DNA of 64,000 bases from positions 496,001 through 560,000 of the forward strand of contig NZ_BBZB01000002.1 of assembly GCF_001269985.1 (NCBI RefSeq), read 5' to 3'. Positions within the stretch are counted from its first letter, which is position 1. Each line of letters starts with the position of its first letter. This stretch comes from Pseudoalteromonas sp. '520P1 No. 423'. Lineage in GTDB: Bacteria > Pseudomonadota > Gammaproteobacteria > Enterobacterales > Alteromonadaceae. The notes beneath the pieces are model-generated. The model was not told where the DNA came from. It ran no database searches and saw nothing but the letters and a program-made list of their open reading frames with translations. The position numbers were made by a program, and so were the translations under genes. Positions 1-8,340 of the stretch are shown in pieces.

Positions 1-352
1 TATTTTAGCGAATAGCAGTGATGAGTTAGCATTTAACTTAAAAGGAAAGGGAAAAAAAGTTAAAAAATTACAAGCTTTTGATGGCAATGAGCAAGTCGCT
101 AAAACAAGTGATAACTTAGATGAACCTTCGAAAAACAGCTTTTCACAAAACAATACTTCACAAAGTAATTTTTTTAAAAGTAATCTAGGTCAATTACATT
201 TTAGCCAAGCAGGTATTCAGCAAGTAACTTTAAAGCAAGGGCAGGCATTTGAATTAAAAGCCAGTACTCAAGATTTTAAAGCACAAGATCAGCGTTACCG
301 CGCTATGAATATCGAAATAGACTCAATTGAGCTCATGCTACCAAATACTTAA
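1..352 (+). CDS. C-terminal end of an unidentified protein (partial)
   Basis: A reading frame open from base 2 to a TAA at 350-352 gives about 116 C-terminal residues; the start lies outside the window. The segment is rich in Gln, Ser, Asn and Lys in its first half. It then has a beta-strand-like pattern (HFSQAGIQQVTLKQGQ, then MNIEIDSIELML) of the kind seen at the end of secreted carbohydrate-active proteins with a C-terminal beta-sandwich. No catalytic motif is visible, so no function is assigned. The GH29/sulfatase genes that begin 3 kb downstream make a glycan-related role possible, but that is only context. Confidence 0.55.
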   Translation, partial: ILANSSDELAFNLKGKGKKVKKLQAFDGNEQVAKTSDNLDEPSKNSFSQNNTSQSNFFKSNLGQLHFSQAGIQQVTLKQGQAFELKASTQDFKAQDQRYRAMNIEIDSIELMLPNT

Positions 353-617
353 AAAGTCCAAGCCAAAACTCTGCAAAAAGATCAGGTGTTTTGTGTAATA
401 TCTGATTTTTTTTATTTAGTAATTGTCTATGAGTTATTTTATGACTCAATATACTGCTATTCGTATTTTTAGATGTGAAATTAGCAATGGAAATATTTTC
501 TATTTTGTTGTTTTTAAATAACTAAACACGTATTCTTGTTTAAAATGAAAAATTACTAAATATCAACTTGTGTGAAGACAACAAAGCTGTTTTGTTTCTA
601 ATAAGTTGTTAGCCGTC

Positions 618-932
618 ATGGAGTTTAAATTTAATATTGATGTAATCATAAATATTTTTTGCTTTGGTTTAGGCTCACTTGCAATCTATTTAACCGCATA
701 CTTGAAGGTGAAAGGGTAAAATAAAGCTTTAATTGAAGATATCAATAAAATAGAAGATGAGCGAAATGTAGAATTTCAAAATCAGGGTAACGCCAAATTT
801 ATTCAGGATATTCAAAATTTATTTTTTGAATTAAATGCTGAGCAGTTAAAAATGAATTATGAAGCAAATAGTATTAGGCTAATTTCTTCACCTGAAGTTG
901 ATTTATTGCTTAATGAATTAGATGAATTTTAA
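618..932 (+). pseudogene. Broken small membrane-anchored protein
   Basis: An ATG at 618 opens 33 codons containing one hydrophobic helix (IINIFCFGLGSLAIYLTAYL) followed by Lys-Val-Lys-Gly. An in-frame TAA then stands at 717-719, and the same frame stays open for 70 more codons to 930-932. The second part is charged and helical. Small bacterial proteins with one N-terminal helix followed by a 'K-G-K-N-x-A-x-x-E-D-I' stretch look like this. The second part starts N-K-A-L-I-E-D-I directly after the stop, so one nonsense change is the simplest reading. The function is unknown. Confidence 0.5.
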
Positions 933-1064
933 AACGTTTAGCACAACTTCACAATTACAAGCCAGCTACTGATAGCGGCGTTATACCGCTAAATTAAGTT
1001 CTAGCTTAATAGTTTAATTAGGTCTAAAATAAGAGCTAAATTTGACACTTAATTGGTGGTTATT

Positions 1065-1316
1065 ATGAGACAAGTTCTAGCTGATTGTTCAGCGAGTATT
1101 TCTGAACTTAAGAAAAACCCTACAGCATTACTTAATGAAGCTGATGGTTCTGCTATCGCAATATTAAATCACAATAAACCTGCTGCATATTTAGTCCCAG
1201 CCGAAACTTACGAATGGCTAATGGATGTTGTTGATGATTATGAATTGGCTAAAGTGGTAGAAGATCGTCGTGGTGATTTATCTGACGCTATTGAAGTTAA
1301 CTTAGATGACTTATAA
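1065..1316 (+). CDS. Antitoxin of a RelBE/StbDE-type toxin-antitoxin pair (Phd/YefM-like)
   Basis: An 83-residue antitoxin that would bind and neutralise the toxin encoded directly downstream and repress the shared promoter. The N-terminal half (ASISELKKNPTALLNEADG, then AILNHNKPAAYLVPAE) is the Phd/YefM DNA-binding and dimerisation fold; the acidic C-terminus ends EVNLDDL, as expected for a toxin-binding tail. I chose the ATG at 1065, preceded by GGTGG, rather than the TTG at 1053, because family members start at M-R-Q. The last 11 bases overlap the toxin gene, which points to translational coupling. The family assignment is firm; the exact subfamily is not. Confidence 0.85.
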   Translation: MRQVLADCSASISELKKNPTALLNEADGSAIAILNHNKPAAYLVPAETYEWLMDVVDDYELAKVVEDRRGDLSDAIEVNLDDL

Positions 1317-1593
1317 ATTAAAGTTTCTTCCTGCTGCTAAAAGAGAGTGGGACAAATTGGCAGTACCACTCAAAAAGCAATTTAAGAAAAAACTTGAAGA
1401 AAGGTTAGAAAATCCACATGTACCGTCTGCTAAGCTGAGAGGATATGAATCTGTTTATAAAATTAAATTGCTAACCGCTGGATATCGGTTAGCTTACGAG
1501 GTTATTGATAATGAAATCGTCATTTACGTATTAGTTATTGGTAAACGTGATAAAAGTGCAATCTATAAAAAGTTAGCTTCTAGGTTAGAATAA
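1306..1593 (+). CDS. RelE/ParE-superfamily toxin
   Basis: A 95-residue basic protein with the small alpha/beta RelE fold: a helical N-terminus with many Lys residues (KREWDKLAVPLKKQFKKKLEERL), then strands YKIKLLTAGYRLAYEV and IVIYVLVIGKRDKSAIYKKL. RelE toxins of this group cleave mRNA in the ribosomal A site; basic residues such as Arg in GYRLAYEV and the KRDKSAIY end fit that role. It starts inside the antitoxin gene (11-base overlap). Both genes are intact although their neighbours on either side are decayed, which fits an addiction module kept by selection. Confidence 0.87.
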   Translation: MTYKLKFLPAAKREWDKLAVPLKKQFKKKLEERLENPHVPSAKLRGYESVYKIKLLTAGYRLAYEVIDNEIVIYVLVIGKRDKSAIYKKLASRLE

Positions 1594-2178
1594 TACCTGT
1601 GTAGCACATATGAGCCGGATCATCGTCAATTTTATTTCAATTTATAAAATCTTTTTAATCTACAGTCAACATCTGTCATGTGGCTGTCTAAGTCAATTAC
1701 AGAAAACACATATAGAGGCTCTCTTATGGAACTCCACCGTAGCCTGTTGTTTTTAAATGTTTTTAAGCTCTTAATAAATGAAGCAGGATGCACTAATCGA
1801 GAGGTTTATCGGTTAACCTCAACTGGTACTATTCAAATCCAATCACTGCTTCACTTCAGTTTATTGAAAGTAAAGTGTGTAATGGAACTTAACAAACACT
1901 TCAATCAATGAATAGATCAGTAAAATTACCGAAAGAAAATTAGGATATATACTTGCGGAAATAGAACTTCAATATATCAAAATTATTAGGGCTGCCGAAA
2001 AGGATTTAGCAGACAAAAACATCACCCAGTCTAAATGTAATAAAATTAACAAAAATGCCAAGCTAAATTGGCTTGGTGAATGAACGTTATTTGAATAATA
2101 TAAAAATAAGCATATATATCATAAATTAAGGAAGTTAAATAACAAGTTTTTCGCTCATAATAAGATCTAGATGTATTT
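1594..2178 (+). other. Intergenic stretch without a supported gene
   Basis: No convincing coding region is present. One short reading frame (1678-1911) has no recognisable domain and an atypical composition. Another is stop-free from 1916 to 2083 and gives 55 residues with a natural-looking composition (KITERKLGYILAEIELQY), but it has no start codon and may be the remnant of a lost gene. A small hairpin, CCAAGC/GCTTGG, lies at the end of that frame. Confidence 0.4.
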
Positions 2179-2544
2179 ATGAATTACGATGAATTTAATA
2201 AATTTTGTGGTGGGTTACCTGCAACTACTTATGTTGTTCAATGGGGGAATTCTCATGTATGGAAAGTAGGTGGTAAAGTTTTTGCAATTGGTGGATGGGG
2301 TAAAGATAAGCAACCCGCTTTTACTTTTAAAACCTCAGAGCAAAATTTTTATTTTTTAAGTGAATGCGATGGTTATATACCTGCACCATACTTTGCTAAC
2401 CGCGGCATGAAATGGATACAGCAAGTTGATTGTGATAATCAAAAAGATGAAGACTTAGAATATTACATTACACAATCTCATCGTTTAGTTTCTTTAGGGT
2501 TAACTAAAAGAAAACAAAAAGAATTAGGGTTAAATCAAACTTAG
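2179..2544 (+). CDS. MmcQ/YjbR family protein (DUF419)
   Basis: A 121-residue cytosolic protein with the compact MmcQ/YjbR fold. The family signature is visible in order: start MNYDEFNKFCGGLP, then WKVGGKVFAIGGWG, a Phe-Thr-Phe-Lys strand, and the C-terminal APYFANRGMKWIQ block that is the best-conserved part of the family. Members are small double-wing DNA-binding-like proteins of unknown cellular role. The length is normal. It stands alone on the plus strand between the toxin-antitoxin pair and a broken acetyltransferase gene, in a block of small unrelated genes typical of accessory DNA. Confidence 0.85.
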   Translation: MNYDEFNKFCGGLPATTYVVQWGNSHVWKVGGKVFAIGGWGKDKQPAFTFKTSEQNFYFLSECDGYIPAPYFANRGMKWIQQVDCDNQKDEDLEYYITQSHRLVSLGLTKRKQKELGLNQT

Positions 2545-2587
2545 CCAAGAATAAGAAAGTTATACAAAAATAAAGGCACTATTGAAC

Positions 2588-3162
2588 ATGATAAAAAAAC
2601 TTAAAAACTTAAAAACTTAAAAACTTAAAAACTTAAAAACTTAAAAACTTAAAAACTTAAAAACTTAAAAACTTAAAAACTTAAAAACTTAAAAACTTAA
2701 AAACTTAAAAACTTAAAAACTTAAAAACTTAAAAACTCAGATGAACCCGCGGCAAGTGGTATCTATGATGTTTTCCAAAGCTCATATAAAATTGAGGCTG
2801 AATTGATTGGTACAGATAATTTCCCTCCTTTATCTCGTGGTATAAATGATATTAGGAATTCAAAAACAGACTTTTATGGTTATTTTGATGACAAATGCCT
2901 AGCGGCGGTTATTGAAATAGAAATGAATGTTAATAACCTAGAGATTAATAGTTTAACGGTTGATCCTCGCTTTTTTAGAAGAGGCATAGCAGATAAGTTA
3001 ATCGCTTATGTTTTAACTTCGATTGCTCATGATAAAGCCATTGCTGAGACTGCTGTTGTAAATGAACCTGCAATTAAGTTATATCAAAAGCATGGGTTTG
3101 TTGAATTTAAAAGATGGACACCTTCTCATGGCATAGAAAAACTTGCCCTACTCATGGCATAG
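2588..3162 (+). pseudogene. GNAT acetyltransferase gene split by an 8-bp repeat array
   Basis: The acetyltransferase core (residues like SLTVDPRFFRRGIADKLI for acetyl-CoA binding and a final AIKLYQKHGFVEF) is intact from about 2737 on. Its natural start is the ATG at 2588 (Met-Ile-Lys-Lys-Leu-Lys-Asn), but 17 copies of CTTAAAAA follow at once and bring a TAA at 2618. Removing exactly 16 units (128 bases) restores one continuous frame, MIKKLKNSDEPAASG and onward. The 3' end is also altered: a 26-bp tandem duplication replaces the ending ALSV with ALLMA. A shorter protein could start at the TTG at 2803, but would lack the first strand and helix of the fold. Confidence 0.8.
2595..2737 (+). repeat. 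Octamer microsatellite, 17 full units of CTTAAAAA
   Basis: Cytosines recur exactly every 8 bases from 2600 to 2736, giving 17 complete perfect units and a final partial one. Because 8 is not a multiple of 3, reading through three or more units in any frame always meets a TAA. The array therefore acts as a translational block, not as a three-way frame switch. Such arrays grow and shrink by slipped-strand mispairing. Confidence 0.95.
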
Positions 3163-3176
3163 AAAAACTTGCCCTA
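3125..3176 (+). repeat. 26-bp perfect tandem duplication
   Basis: Bases 3125-3150 are repeated without change at 3151-3176. The duplication lies in the last codons of the acetyltransferase gene. Without the second copy the frame would read on to Ala-Leu-Ser-Val and a TAA; with it, the frame shifts to a TAG at 3160-3162. Confidence 0.95.
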
Positions 3177-3209
3177 AGTGTTTAAGTAATTCATAAACAA
3201 CTGTTTAAG

Positions 3210-3241
3210 AATCAGCTTTTAAACGTATTTAAAAGCTGATT
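3210..3241. terminator. Bidirectional hairpin terminator
   Basis: A perfect 14-bp stem (AATCAGCTTTTAAA with TTTAAAAGCTGATT) and a 4-base loop stand between the convergent acetyltransferase and GH29 genes. The stem ends are A/T-rich on both sides, so it can serve either strand. Confidence 0.7.
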
Positions 3242-3271
3242 TGTTATTTGAATCGATCTTATTTACAGTCT

Positions 3272-4825
3272 TTAATATGGTAATAACGAAATCTTAAATA
3301 CACTGGCCATATCCGTTTTAATATCACTAGGGATATTAATTACTAGCCCATCATTATTAAGTTTCCAGCTTATTTTTGCGTCTGATCCATGTAACTTGAT
3401 ATTCGAAATATCAATATTATTTGGTAAATTGGTTTTAGCAAATGCTGTTAACTTTATTTTTTTATTTGGCTTAACTAGCCCTAAGATCGTCGCATAAATG
3501 GTGTCTTTTTTAGTGGTGTAACGAATATCTTGGTTGGTATATTTTATTTTGGCGAATTCCCTATGGTTTTTAAAGTGGCCTACAGGTTCTTTAGTTGGTC
3601 CTTCGCCAAATGTGTACCAAGGTCTAGTGCCATATACTGCTTCTCCATGCTTATCTAACCAAGCGCCCATTTTAAGCAATACATCTTGTTGGTTTTGTGG
3701 AATGATACCGTTTGCTTTTGGAGAGACATTTAGCAGCATAGTACCATTTTTACTTACTACATCGATGAGCACATGTAATATATCTTGTGCTTTTTTAACA
3801 CGTAAATTTTTGGTATAAGACCAGCTGCCTTTACTGATGGTTTCATCTGTCATCCAAGGTTGCTCACCAATATGATTTTTTCGAGATTTTTCTAAATCAT
3901 CAACACTAAAAGATAGCGGCAGATCGTTTTGCTTACGAATAATAACCACTTCTTGGTCGCGTTTTTTTGCTTCATTTAAATAATAAGCGGTAAATTTTTT
4001 ACGGTAATTCTCTGGTACTAAGTGTAACCATGAGTCGAACCAAATAATGTCTGGCTGATAGTTATTGATGACTTCTTTTAACTTACCAAACCAAATTTGT
4101 TCATTCCATTCATCTGCAGGCATATTGCCATACAGTAAAGCAAGTTCTGGATCTGAACTTGCTGGTGGTGTATTTTCAAAATAAGGGTAGTGACTACCAC
4201 CAAATCTCTCGTTTGGTTTGTTTTCACCTTTCTTATTTATGGCATTATATCTTTGTAAGTTTCTTGAATGATGGAAGGTAGTAATAAACTTCATGCCTTT
4301 ATCAGTAATCGCTTCTTTAAGTTTACCGGTTACATCTACTTTTGGCCCTTTGTCCATGGCATTCCATGGCGTTAACTCACTATCCCACATAGCAAAACCA
4401 TCATGATGTTCAGTCACTGGGCCTGCAAATTTAGCACCTGCTTTTTTAAATAATTCAGCCCAAGCTTGTGGATCAAAATGCTCAGCTTTAAACATGGGCA
4501 CAAAGTCATGGTAACCAAATTCATTGAGTTCACCATAAGTTTCAATATGGTGTTTGTTTTCTTTACGGCCCTCAAAGTGCATCCACCTTGGATACCATTC
4601 ACTGGCAAAGGCTGGTACCGAGTATACGCCCCAATGAAGATATATACCGAGTTTGGCATCTTGGTACCAATTAGGTGCTGCTTGATGTTTGGCTAAAGAC
4701 TGCCAATTTTCTGAATATGTTTTAATTGGTTCAATTACGTTATTTTGTTCGTGTTTGATAGCCGCGCACGAAGAAACAACTGAGCACATTAATAAACATG
4801 CAATCGGTTTTATAGATAAATTCAT
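3272..4825 (-). CDS. GH29 family alpha-L-fucosidase/alpha-L-galactosidase, lipoprotein
   Basis: A 517-residue glycoside hydrolase that should remove alpha-linked L-fucose or L-galactose from glycan ends by a retaining mechanism. The N-terminus is a lipoprotein signal (VVSSC, Cys20), so it is likely anchored in the cell envelope. GH29 landmarks are LGIYLHWGVYS (59-69), EWYPRWM (76-82), TEHHDGF (138-144) and IIWFDSW with the likely nucleophile Asp264. The Lys that usually precedes HHDGF is Glu here. A C-terminal beta domain follows TRPWYTFGEGP. It is the last gene of a leftward sulfatase-GH29-GH29 unit. The family is certain; the choice between fucose and L-galactose is open, and the L-galactose pathway genes favour the latter. 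Confidence 0.88.
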   Translation of the reverse strand: MNLSIKPIACLLMCSVVSSCAAIKHEQNNVIEPIKTYSENWQSLAKHQAAPNWYQDAKLGIYLHWGVYSVPAFASEWYPRWMHFEGRKENKHHIETYGELNEFGYHDFVPMFKAEHFDPQAWAELFKKAGAKFAGPVTEHHDGFAMWDSELTPWNAMDKGPKVDVTGKLKEAITDKGMKFITTFHHSRNLQRYNAINKKGENKPNERFGGSHYPYFENTPPASSDPELALLYGNMPADEWNEQIWFGKLKEVINNYQPDIIWFDSWLHLVPENYRKKFTAYYLNEAKKRDQEVVIIRKQNDLPLSFSVDDLEKSRKNHIGEQPWMTDETISKGSWSYTKNLRVKKAQDILHVLIDVVSKNGTMLLNVSPKANGIIPQNQQDVLLKMGAWLDKHGEAVYGTRPWYTFGEGPTKEPVGHFKNHREFAKIKYTNQDIRYTTKKDTIYATILGLVKPNKKIKLTAFAKTNLPNNIDISNIKLHGSDAKISWKLNNDGLVINIPSDIKTDMASVFKISLLPY

Positions 4826-4898
4826 GTGATACCTAATTTAAATAAATAGGATAGAAAGCTCACTTGTTGTTAATAAGTGAGCGATTATGAAAGTGTGT

Positions 4899-6485
4899 TT
4901 AACGTGATTTAAAGGTGATTTTAAAGCCATGAGCAAAATCGCTTGCAGGCTTTTTAGGCATAATGATTTCTAAACCATCAGATGCAGATTGCCATTTTAT
5001 TTTTGCATTAGAACCAAGCATAGTAACGCTTTCAACTAAGCCAATTCGCATATTGCCTTTGGTAATATTTTTAATGCGTAGGGTTTTCCCTGCACCTGGC
5101 CAAGCTAACGCATAAGCATAAAGGTTGCCATCTTTAGTAGTAAAACGAATATCTTTACTGGTATAAGGTGACTTTTGTGCTTTATGGTCAATTTCGTTAA
5201 CTTTACCTTCTCCAAATAAATACCAAGGGCGAGAACCATAAATGCCCTCACTATTAGCTGACATCCATTGGCCCATTTCTTCTAGTGTTTGGGTCGCTCT
5301 TTTATCTAACGTACCATCGGCTTTAATTGGAATGTTTAATAATAAATTACCGTTTTTACTTACGATATCGATAAATTTATCAATCACTAAATTCGTTTCC
5401 ATATAAGTGGCTTTTTTACGGTAGCCCCAATCACCAATCGAATCATCTGTTTGCCAAGGTTCCGATAGAATGTGGCTAGCTTTACCACGCTCATAATCTA
5501 ACGTTGCCATGCCATCGTCATACATAGCTTGCCAAGGGCGTTCTTTAATGGCCATGACAGCTTGTTGTTCACCATCATATTTTTTTAAGCTGGTATTGTA
5601 TAAATGTGCAATGACATCCATACCTGTTTGGCCATTATCTTCGCCTCTAAAAGGAATCGCACTATCAAAGTAGAAATGATCTGGCTGATATTTATCGATT
5701 AAATCTTTCATACGCGCAGACCAGTGATCTCGCCAGGCCTTAGGTGGATTTAATGGCGCTCTTGGATGTGTATCGCTGTGTTGTTCATGGTATAAACCAG
5801 AAAAGTTTTTATCATTACCATCATAAGGCACACCTGCTTTTTCGCCTTTTGCATCTGCAAGTTTAGACGTATTTAGCCAGCTATAACTACGAGAAAGGTG
5901 CGTTGTCACACCAAAACGTAATCCATGTTTTAATGTTGCATCTCGCCACATGCCAGTTATATCTTTTTTAGGCCCATGGTTAACTGAGTTCCATTCTTGA
6001 TGCTTAGAATCCCATAAATCAAAATTGTCATGATGCACAGCCACAGGGGTAAAATATTTGGCTCCAGCTTGTTTAAATAATCCCACTAAAGCATCAGGAT
6101 CAAATTTTTCGGCTTTCCATAATGGAATAAGATCTTTATAACCAAACTCAGAAGGGTGGCCGTAATTTTTAACATGATGTTTATTTTCTTCAGTACCTTG
6201 GATGTACATTTTACGTGGGTACCATTCGCCTACTTCTGCAACTGAATAAGGCCCCCAGTGTAAATAGATACCAAGTTTAGCATCTCGAAACCATTGGGGT
6301 GTTTTGTATTGTTGTAATGAAGCGATATTGGCTTCATAAACTTCAGGTGTTGTATCAGTATTTGTTTGTGTTGTGTTCTTTGTTGTGCTGTTTGTTGTAT
6401 TACAAGCACTGAGGCCTAAAATTGCAGCGGTAATAAATGTTACTTTTGAAATGGTGTAAATTTTATTATTGTTAAATGTAATCAT
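4899..6485 (-). CDS. GH29 family alpha-L-fucosidase/alpha-L-galactosidase, lipoprotein (second paralogue)
   Basis: A 528-residue paralogue of the downstream GH29 gene, 73 bases away. The lipobox is GLSAC (Cys28), followed by a Thr/Asn-rich linker. Matching landmarks are LGIYLHWGPYS (71-81), EWYPRKM (87-93), VHHDNF (150-155) and FYFDSAIP with the likely nucleophile Asp274. The block is HHDNF rather than HHDGF, and Val replaces the usual Lys before it, so the two paralogues differ around the active site. They may act on different linkages or sulfation states. The long insert between them (residues about 205-250, with HPRAPLNPPKAWRDHW) is also unlike the shorter fucosidases. The exact substrate is unknown. 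Confidence 0.88.
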   Translation of the reverse strand: MITFNNNKIYTISKVTFITAAILGLSACNTTNSTTKNTTQTNTDTTPEVYEANIASLQQYKTPQWFRDAKLGIYLHWGPYSVAEVGEWYPRKMYIQGTEENKHHVKNYGHPSEFGYKDLIPLWKAEKFDPDALVGLFKQAGAKYFTPVAVHHDNFDLWDSKHQEWNSVNHGPKKDITGMWRDATLKHGLRFGVTTHLSRSYSWLNTSKLADAKGEKAGVPYDGNDKNFSGLYHEQHSDTHPRAPLNPPKAWRDHWSARMKDLIDKYQPDHFYFDSAIPFRGEDNGQTGMDVIAHLYNTSLKKYDGEQQAVMAIKERPWQAMYDDGMATLDYERGKASHILSEPWQTDDSIGDWGYRKKATYMETNLVIDKFIDIVSKNGNLLLNIPIKADGTLDKRATQTLEEMGQWMSANSEGIYGSRPWYLFGEGKVNEIDHKAQKSPYTSKDIRFTTKDGNLYAYALAWPGAGKTLRIKNITKGNMRIGLVESVTMLGSNAKIKWQSASDGLEIIMPKKPASDFAHGFKITFKSR

Positions 6486-6587
6486 AACTCTGCCATGTTA
6501 ATTATTCGTTTATCTAAAACTTTGTTTGCTTTATAGGGTAAAGATGTGCTTGTGTTTATAGGCACATCCTAGTGAGTTTTTTATGGT

Positions 6588-8063
6588 TTACTCAATGTAG
6601 GTTTCATCATAAGTTTGATAATCTCTGTGATTATGTAAGTGCTTGGCTTTGCTTTTTTTAGATGTGTAATCTTGTAAAAACTTTTTACCTCTTTTCTTTG
6701 AAAAGTATGGGTGGTCAGCCGTTAATGGTGGATATTGCGCTAAAATATCATCAAATTGCTTTCTGGCTTTAGCATGTTTTTTATCACCACTTATATCACC
6801 AGTAACAAGTTGATAGCCTTCTCCAAAACGATTATCTCCTGTGAAATACATTCGGCCTTTAGGCATGCCCAACATAGGATTAACCACTTCTAATAAATAG
6901 TTTTTAGTGCGAACAATTTGAGAACCTGAAATATAACCATAGATCCAGTCTCTATGGGCGTCTGTTTTACCTGTTAAGAAAGGTACTAGGCTAGTGCCGT
7001 CAAATTTATAATCTTTTGGTAATTTATCTTCTGCATTTGCCCAGTCAATTAAAGTTGGCGCAATATCCGAAAAGTCTGTTAATTCATCTGTCGCACCGCG
7101 TTTTTTAATACCTGCACCCCACACTATATGCGCTACTTGTGGTCCACGTTCAACACCTCTGGTTTTAGCTGTTACAGCAGTGCCATTATCTGAAACAAAA
7201 ATAATAACGGTATTGTCTGCTATGCCTAAATCTTTTACTTTTGTAACAACATCACCCACTAACATATCTAGGTATTCATTGAGAGCAACAAATCTTGCGC
7301 GACTCTCAGTTGCATTTGGCGCTTTATCCATTTCGCCTTGTTTGCCGCGAAGCGGTGTAGTTGGGTATCCTTTACGTGTGCCATGTGGTGCAACTGTAGG
7401 CCAGTAAGCAAGGAAAGGTTTTTTCGCTTTAACTTGGCGTTCCATAAAGTCCATTATAAAATCAGCTTCTATACGTGGACCATAATCACTAGGCTTAGTA
7501 TCTAGCAACTTACCATTTTGAATATACGCTGGATGCCAATAACGAGAGGTTGTTTTTTTATTCTCAAATAATCCTGTAAATTTAGGTGAGCCAGGTAAAG
7601 CTTTTATTTCTTTTAGCCCTTCCCATAATGAATACTCATCAAATGCTAATACGCTTTCATGTGGCATTTGCACGCCAGCGTGCCACTTTCCTGTAATTGC
7701 AGTGGCATAACCTGATTCTTTTAGTACTTTAGAAAAGGCGATATTATCGGTATATACATCTTTTCTCGCGCCATCTAACCAAATTGAATTATGATATGCC
7801 CCAGTTGTATTGGCGTATCTACCAGTCATGATTTCAACTCTTGATGGACCACACATTGCACTGGCGTAAGCTGTTTTAAACATCACACCTTCATTAGCAA
7901 GCATATCTATATTGGGGGTTTTGGCTGCGCCTTTTAAGCCATAAGCACCAAATAGATCAGGGCTAACATCGTCAGCCATAATTAATATGATATTAGGTCG
8001 TGATCCTTGCCCATGACTATATAGGGATAAGCACATTAATATGAGTGATAATAGCAATTTCAT
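6588..8063 (-). CDS. Secreted type I sulfatase (formylglycine-dependent)
   Basis: A 491-residue exported arylsulfatase-family enzyme that would remove sulfate esters from algal sugar residues. A signal peptide (MKLLLSLILMCLSLYSHGQG) precedes the metal-binding pair Asp31-Asp32 in ILIMADD. The sulfatase signature CGPSRVEIMTGR carries Cys71, to be converted to formylglycine. Further active-site blocks are ITGKWHAG and FVSDNGT. It needs a formylglycine-generating enzyme encoded elsewhere. It is the first gene of the leftward unit with two GH29 genes, which fits desulfation before or alongside glycosidase action. Sulfatase subfamily and position specificity cannot be told by eye. Confidence 0.92.
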   Translation of the reverse strand: MKLLLSLILMCLSLYSHGQGSRPNIILIMADDVSPDLFGAYGLKGAAKTPNIDMLANEGVMFKTAYASAMCGPSRVEIMTGRYANTTGAYHNSIWLDGARKDVYTDNIAFSKVLKESGYATAITGKWHAGVQMPHESVLAFDEYSLWEGLKEIKALPGSPKFTGLFENKKTTSRYWHPAYIQNGKLLDTKPSDYGPRIEADFIMDFMERQVKAKKPFLAYWPTVAPHGTRKGYPTTPLRGKQGEMDKAPNATESRARFVALNEYLDMLVGDVVTKVKDLGIADNTVIIFVSDNGTAVTAKTRGVERGPQVAHIVWGAGIKKRGATDELTDFSDIAPTLIDWANAEDKLPKDYKFDGTSLVPFLTGKTDAHRDWIYGYISGSQIVRTKNYLLEVVNPMLGMPKGRMYFTGDNRFGEGYQLVTGDISGDKKHAKARKQFDDILAQYPPLTADHPYFSKKRGKKFLQDYTSKKSKAKHLHNHRDYQTYDETYIE

Positions 8064-8102
8064 TAAAGCGGCTCTCTTTTGTGTTTATAATTTATAAAGG
8101 TC

Positions 8103-8132
8103 ATTTTGTTTTAGGGGGTAAAGCTTGTCAAT
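8103..8132 (-). promoter_or_regulatory. Possible sigma-70 promoter for the sulfatase-GH29 operon
   Basis: On the minus strand TTGACA (8127-8132) is followed after 18 bases by CAAAAT (8103-8108), about 40 bases before the ATG at 8063. The -35 box is perfect but the -10 box is weak, so this is only a candidate. Confidence 0.3.
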
Positions 8133-8279
8133 GAATTAAAAATATCTTTACATAAAATTACATTGCGCTTTGCGTCTTTACAAAACATTACACTCCTGTG
8201 TATCGCTTTAAAAATCTAGCTATAGATAGACAAAACTTAAATATTTGTTCAAGCTTAACCAAACGGGTTACAAGAAATA

Positions 8280-8308
8280 TTGACATGTTAAAATCAAAAT
8301 ATTATGTT
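8280..8308 (+). promoter_or_regulatory. Sigma-70 promoter for the divergent sulfatase
   Basis: TTGACA at 8280-8285 and TATGTT at 8303-8308 are separated by 17 bases and lie 32 bases before the ATG at 8341. An AAGAG ribosome binding site follows. No clear operator palindrome is seen nearby. Confidence 0.6.
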
Positions 8309-8340
8309 TTATATAAATAAAAATCAACCAAGAGCGTAAG

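Noticed and set aside
601..1050. Integron attC sites around small genes
   Set aside because: GTTAGCC near 609 and GCGTTATAC near 978 look like core sites, but no matching complementary core sites with a foldable structure were found, and there is no integrase.
1678..1911. 77-residue reading frame
   Set aside because: There is no family, ribosome binding site or natural composition; it is probably chance.
2595..2737. CRISPR array, or simple on/off phase-variation tract
   Set aside because: The units are 8 bases with no spacers. A frame switch is not workable because reading three or more units in any frame meets TAA.
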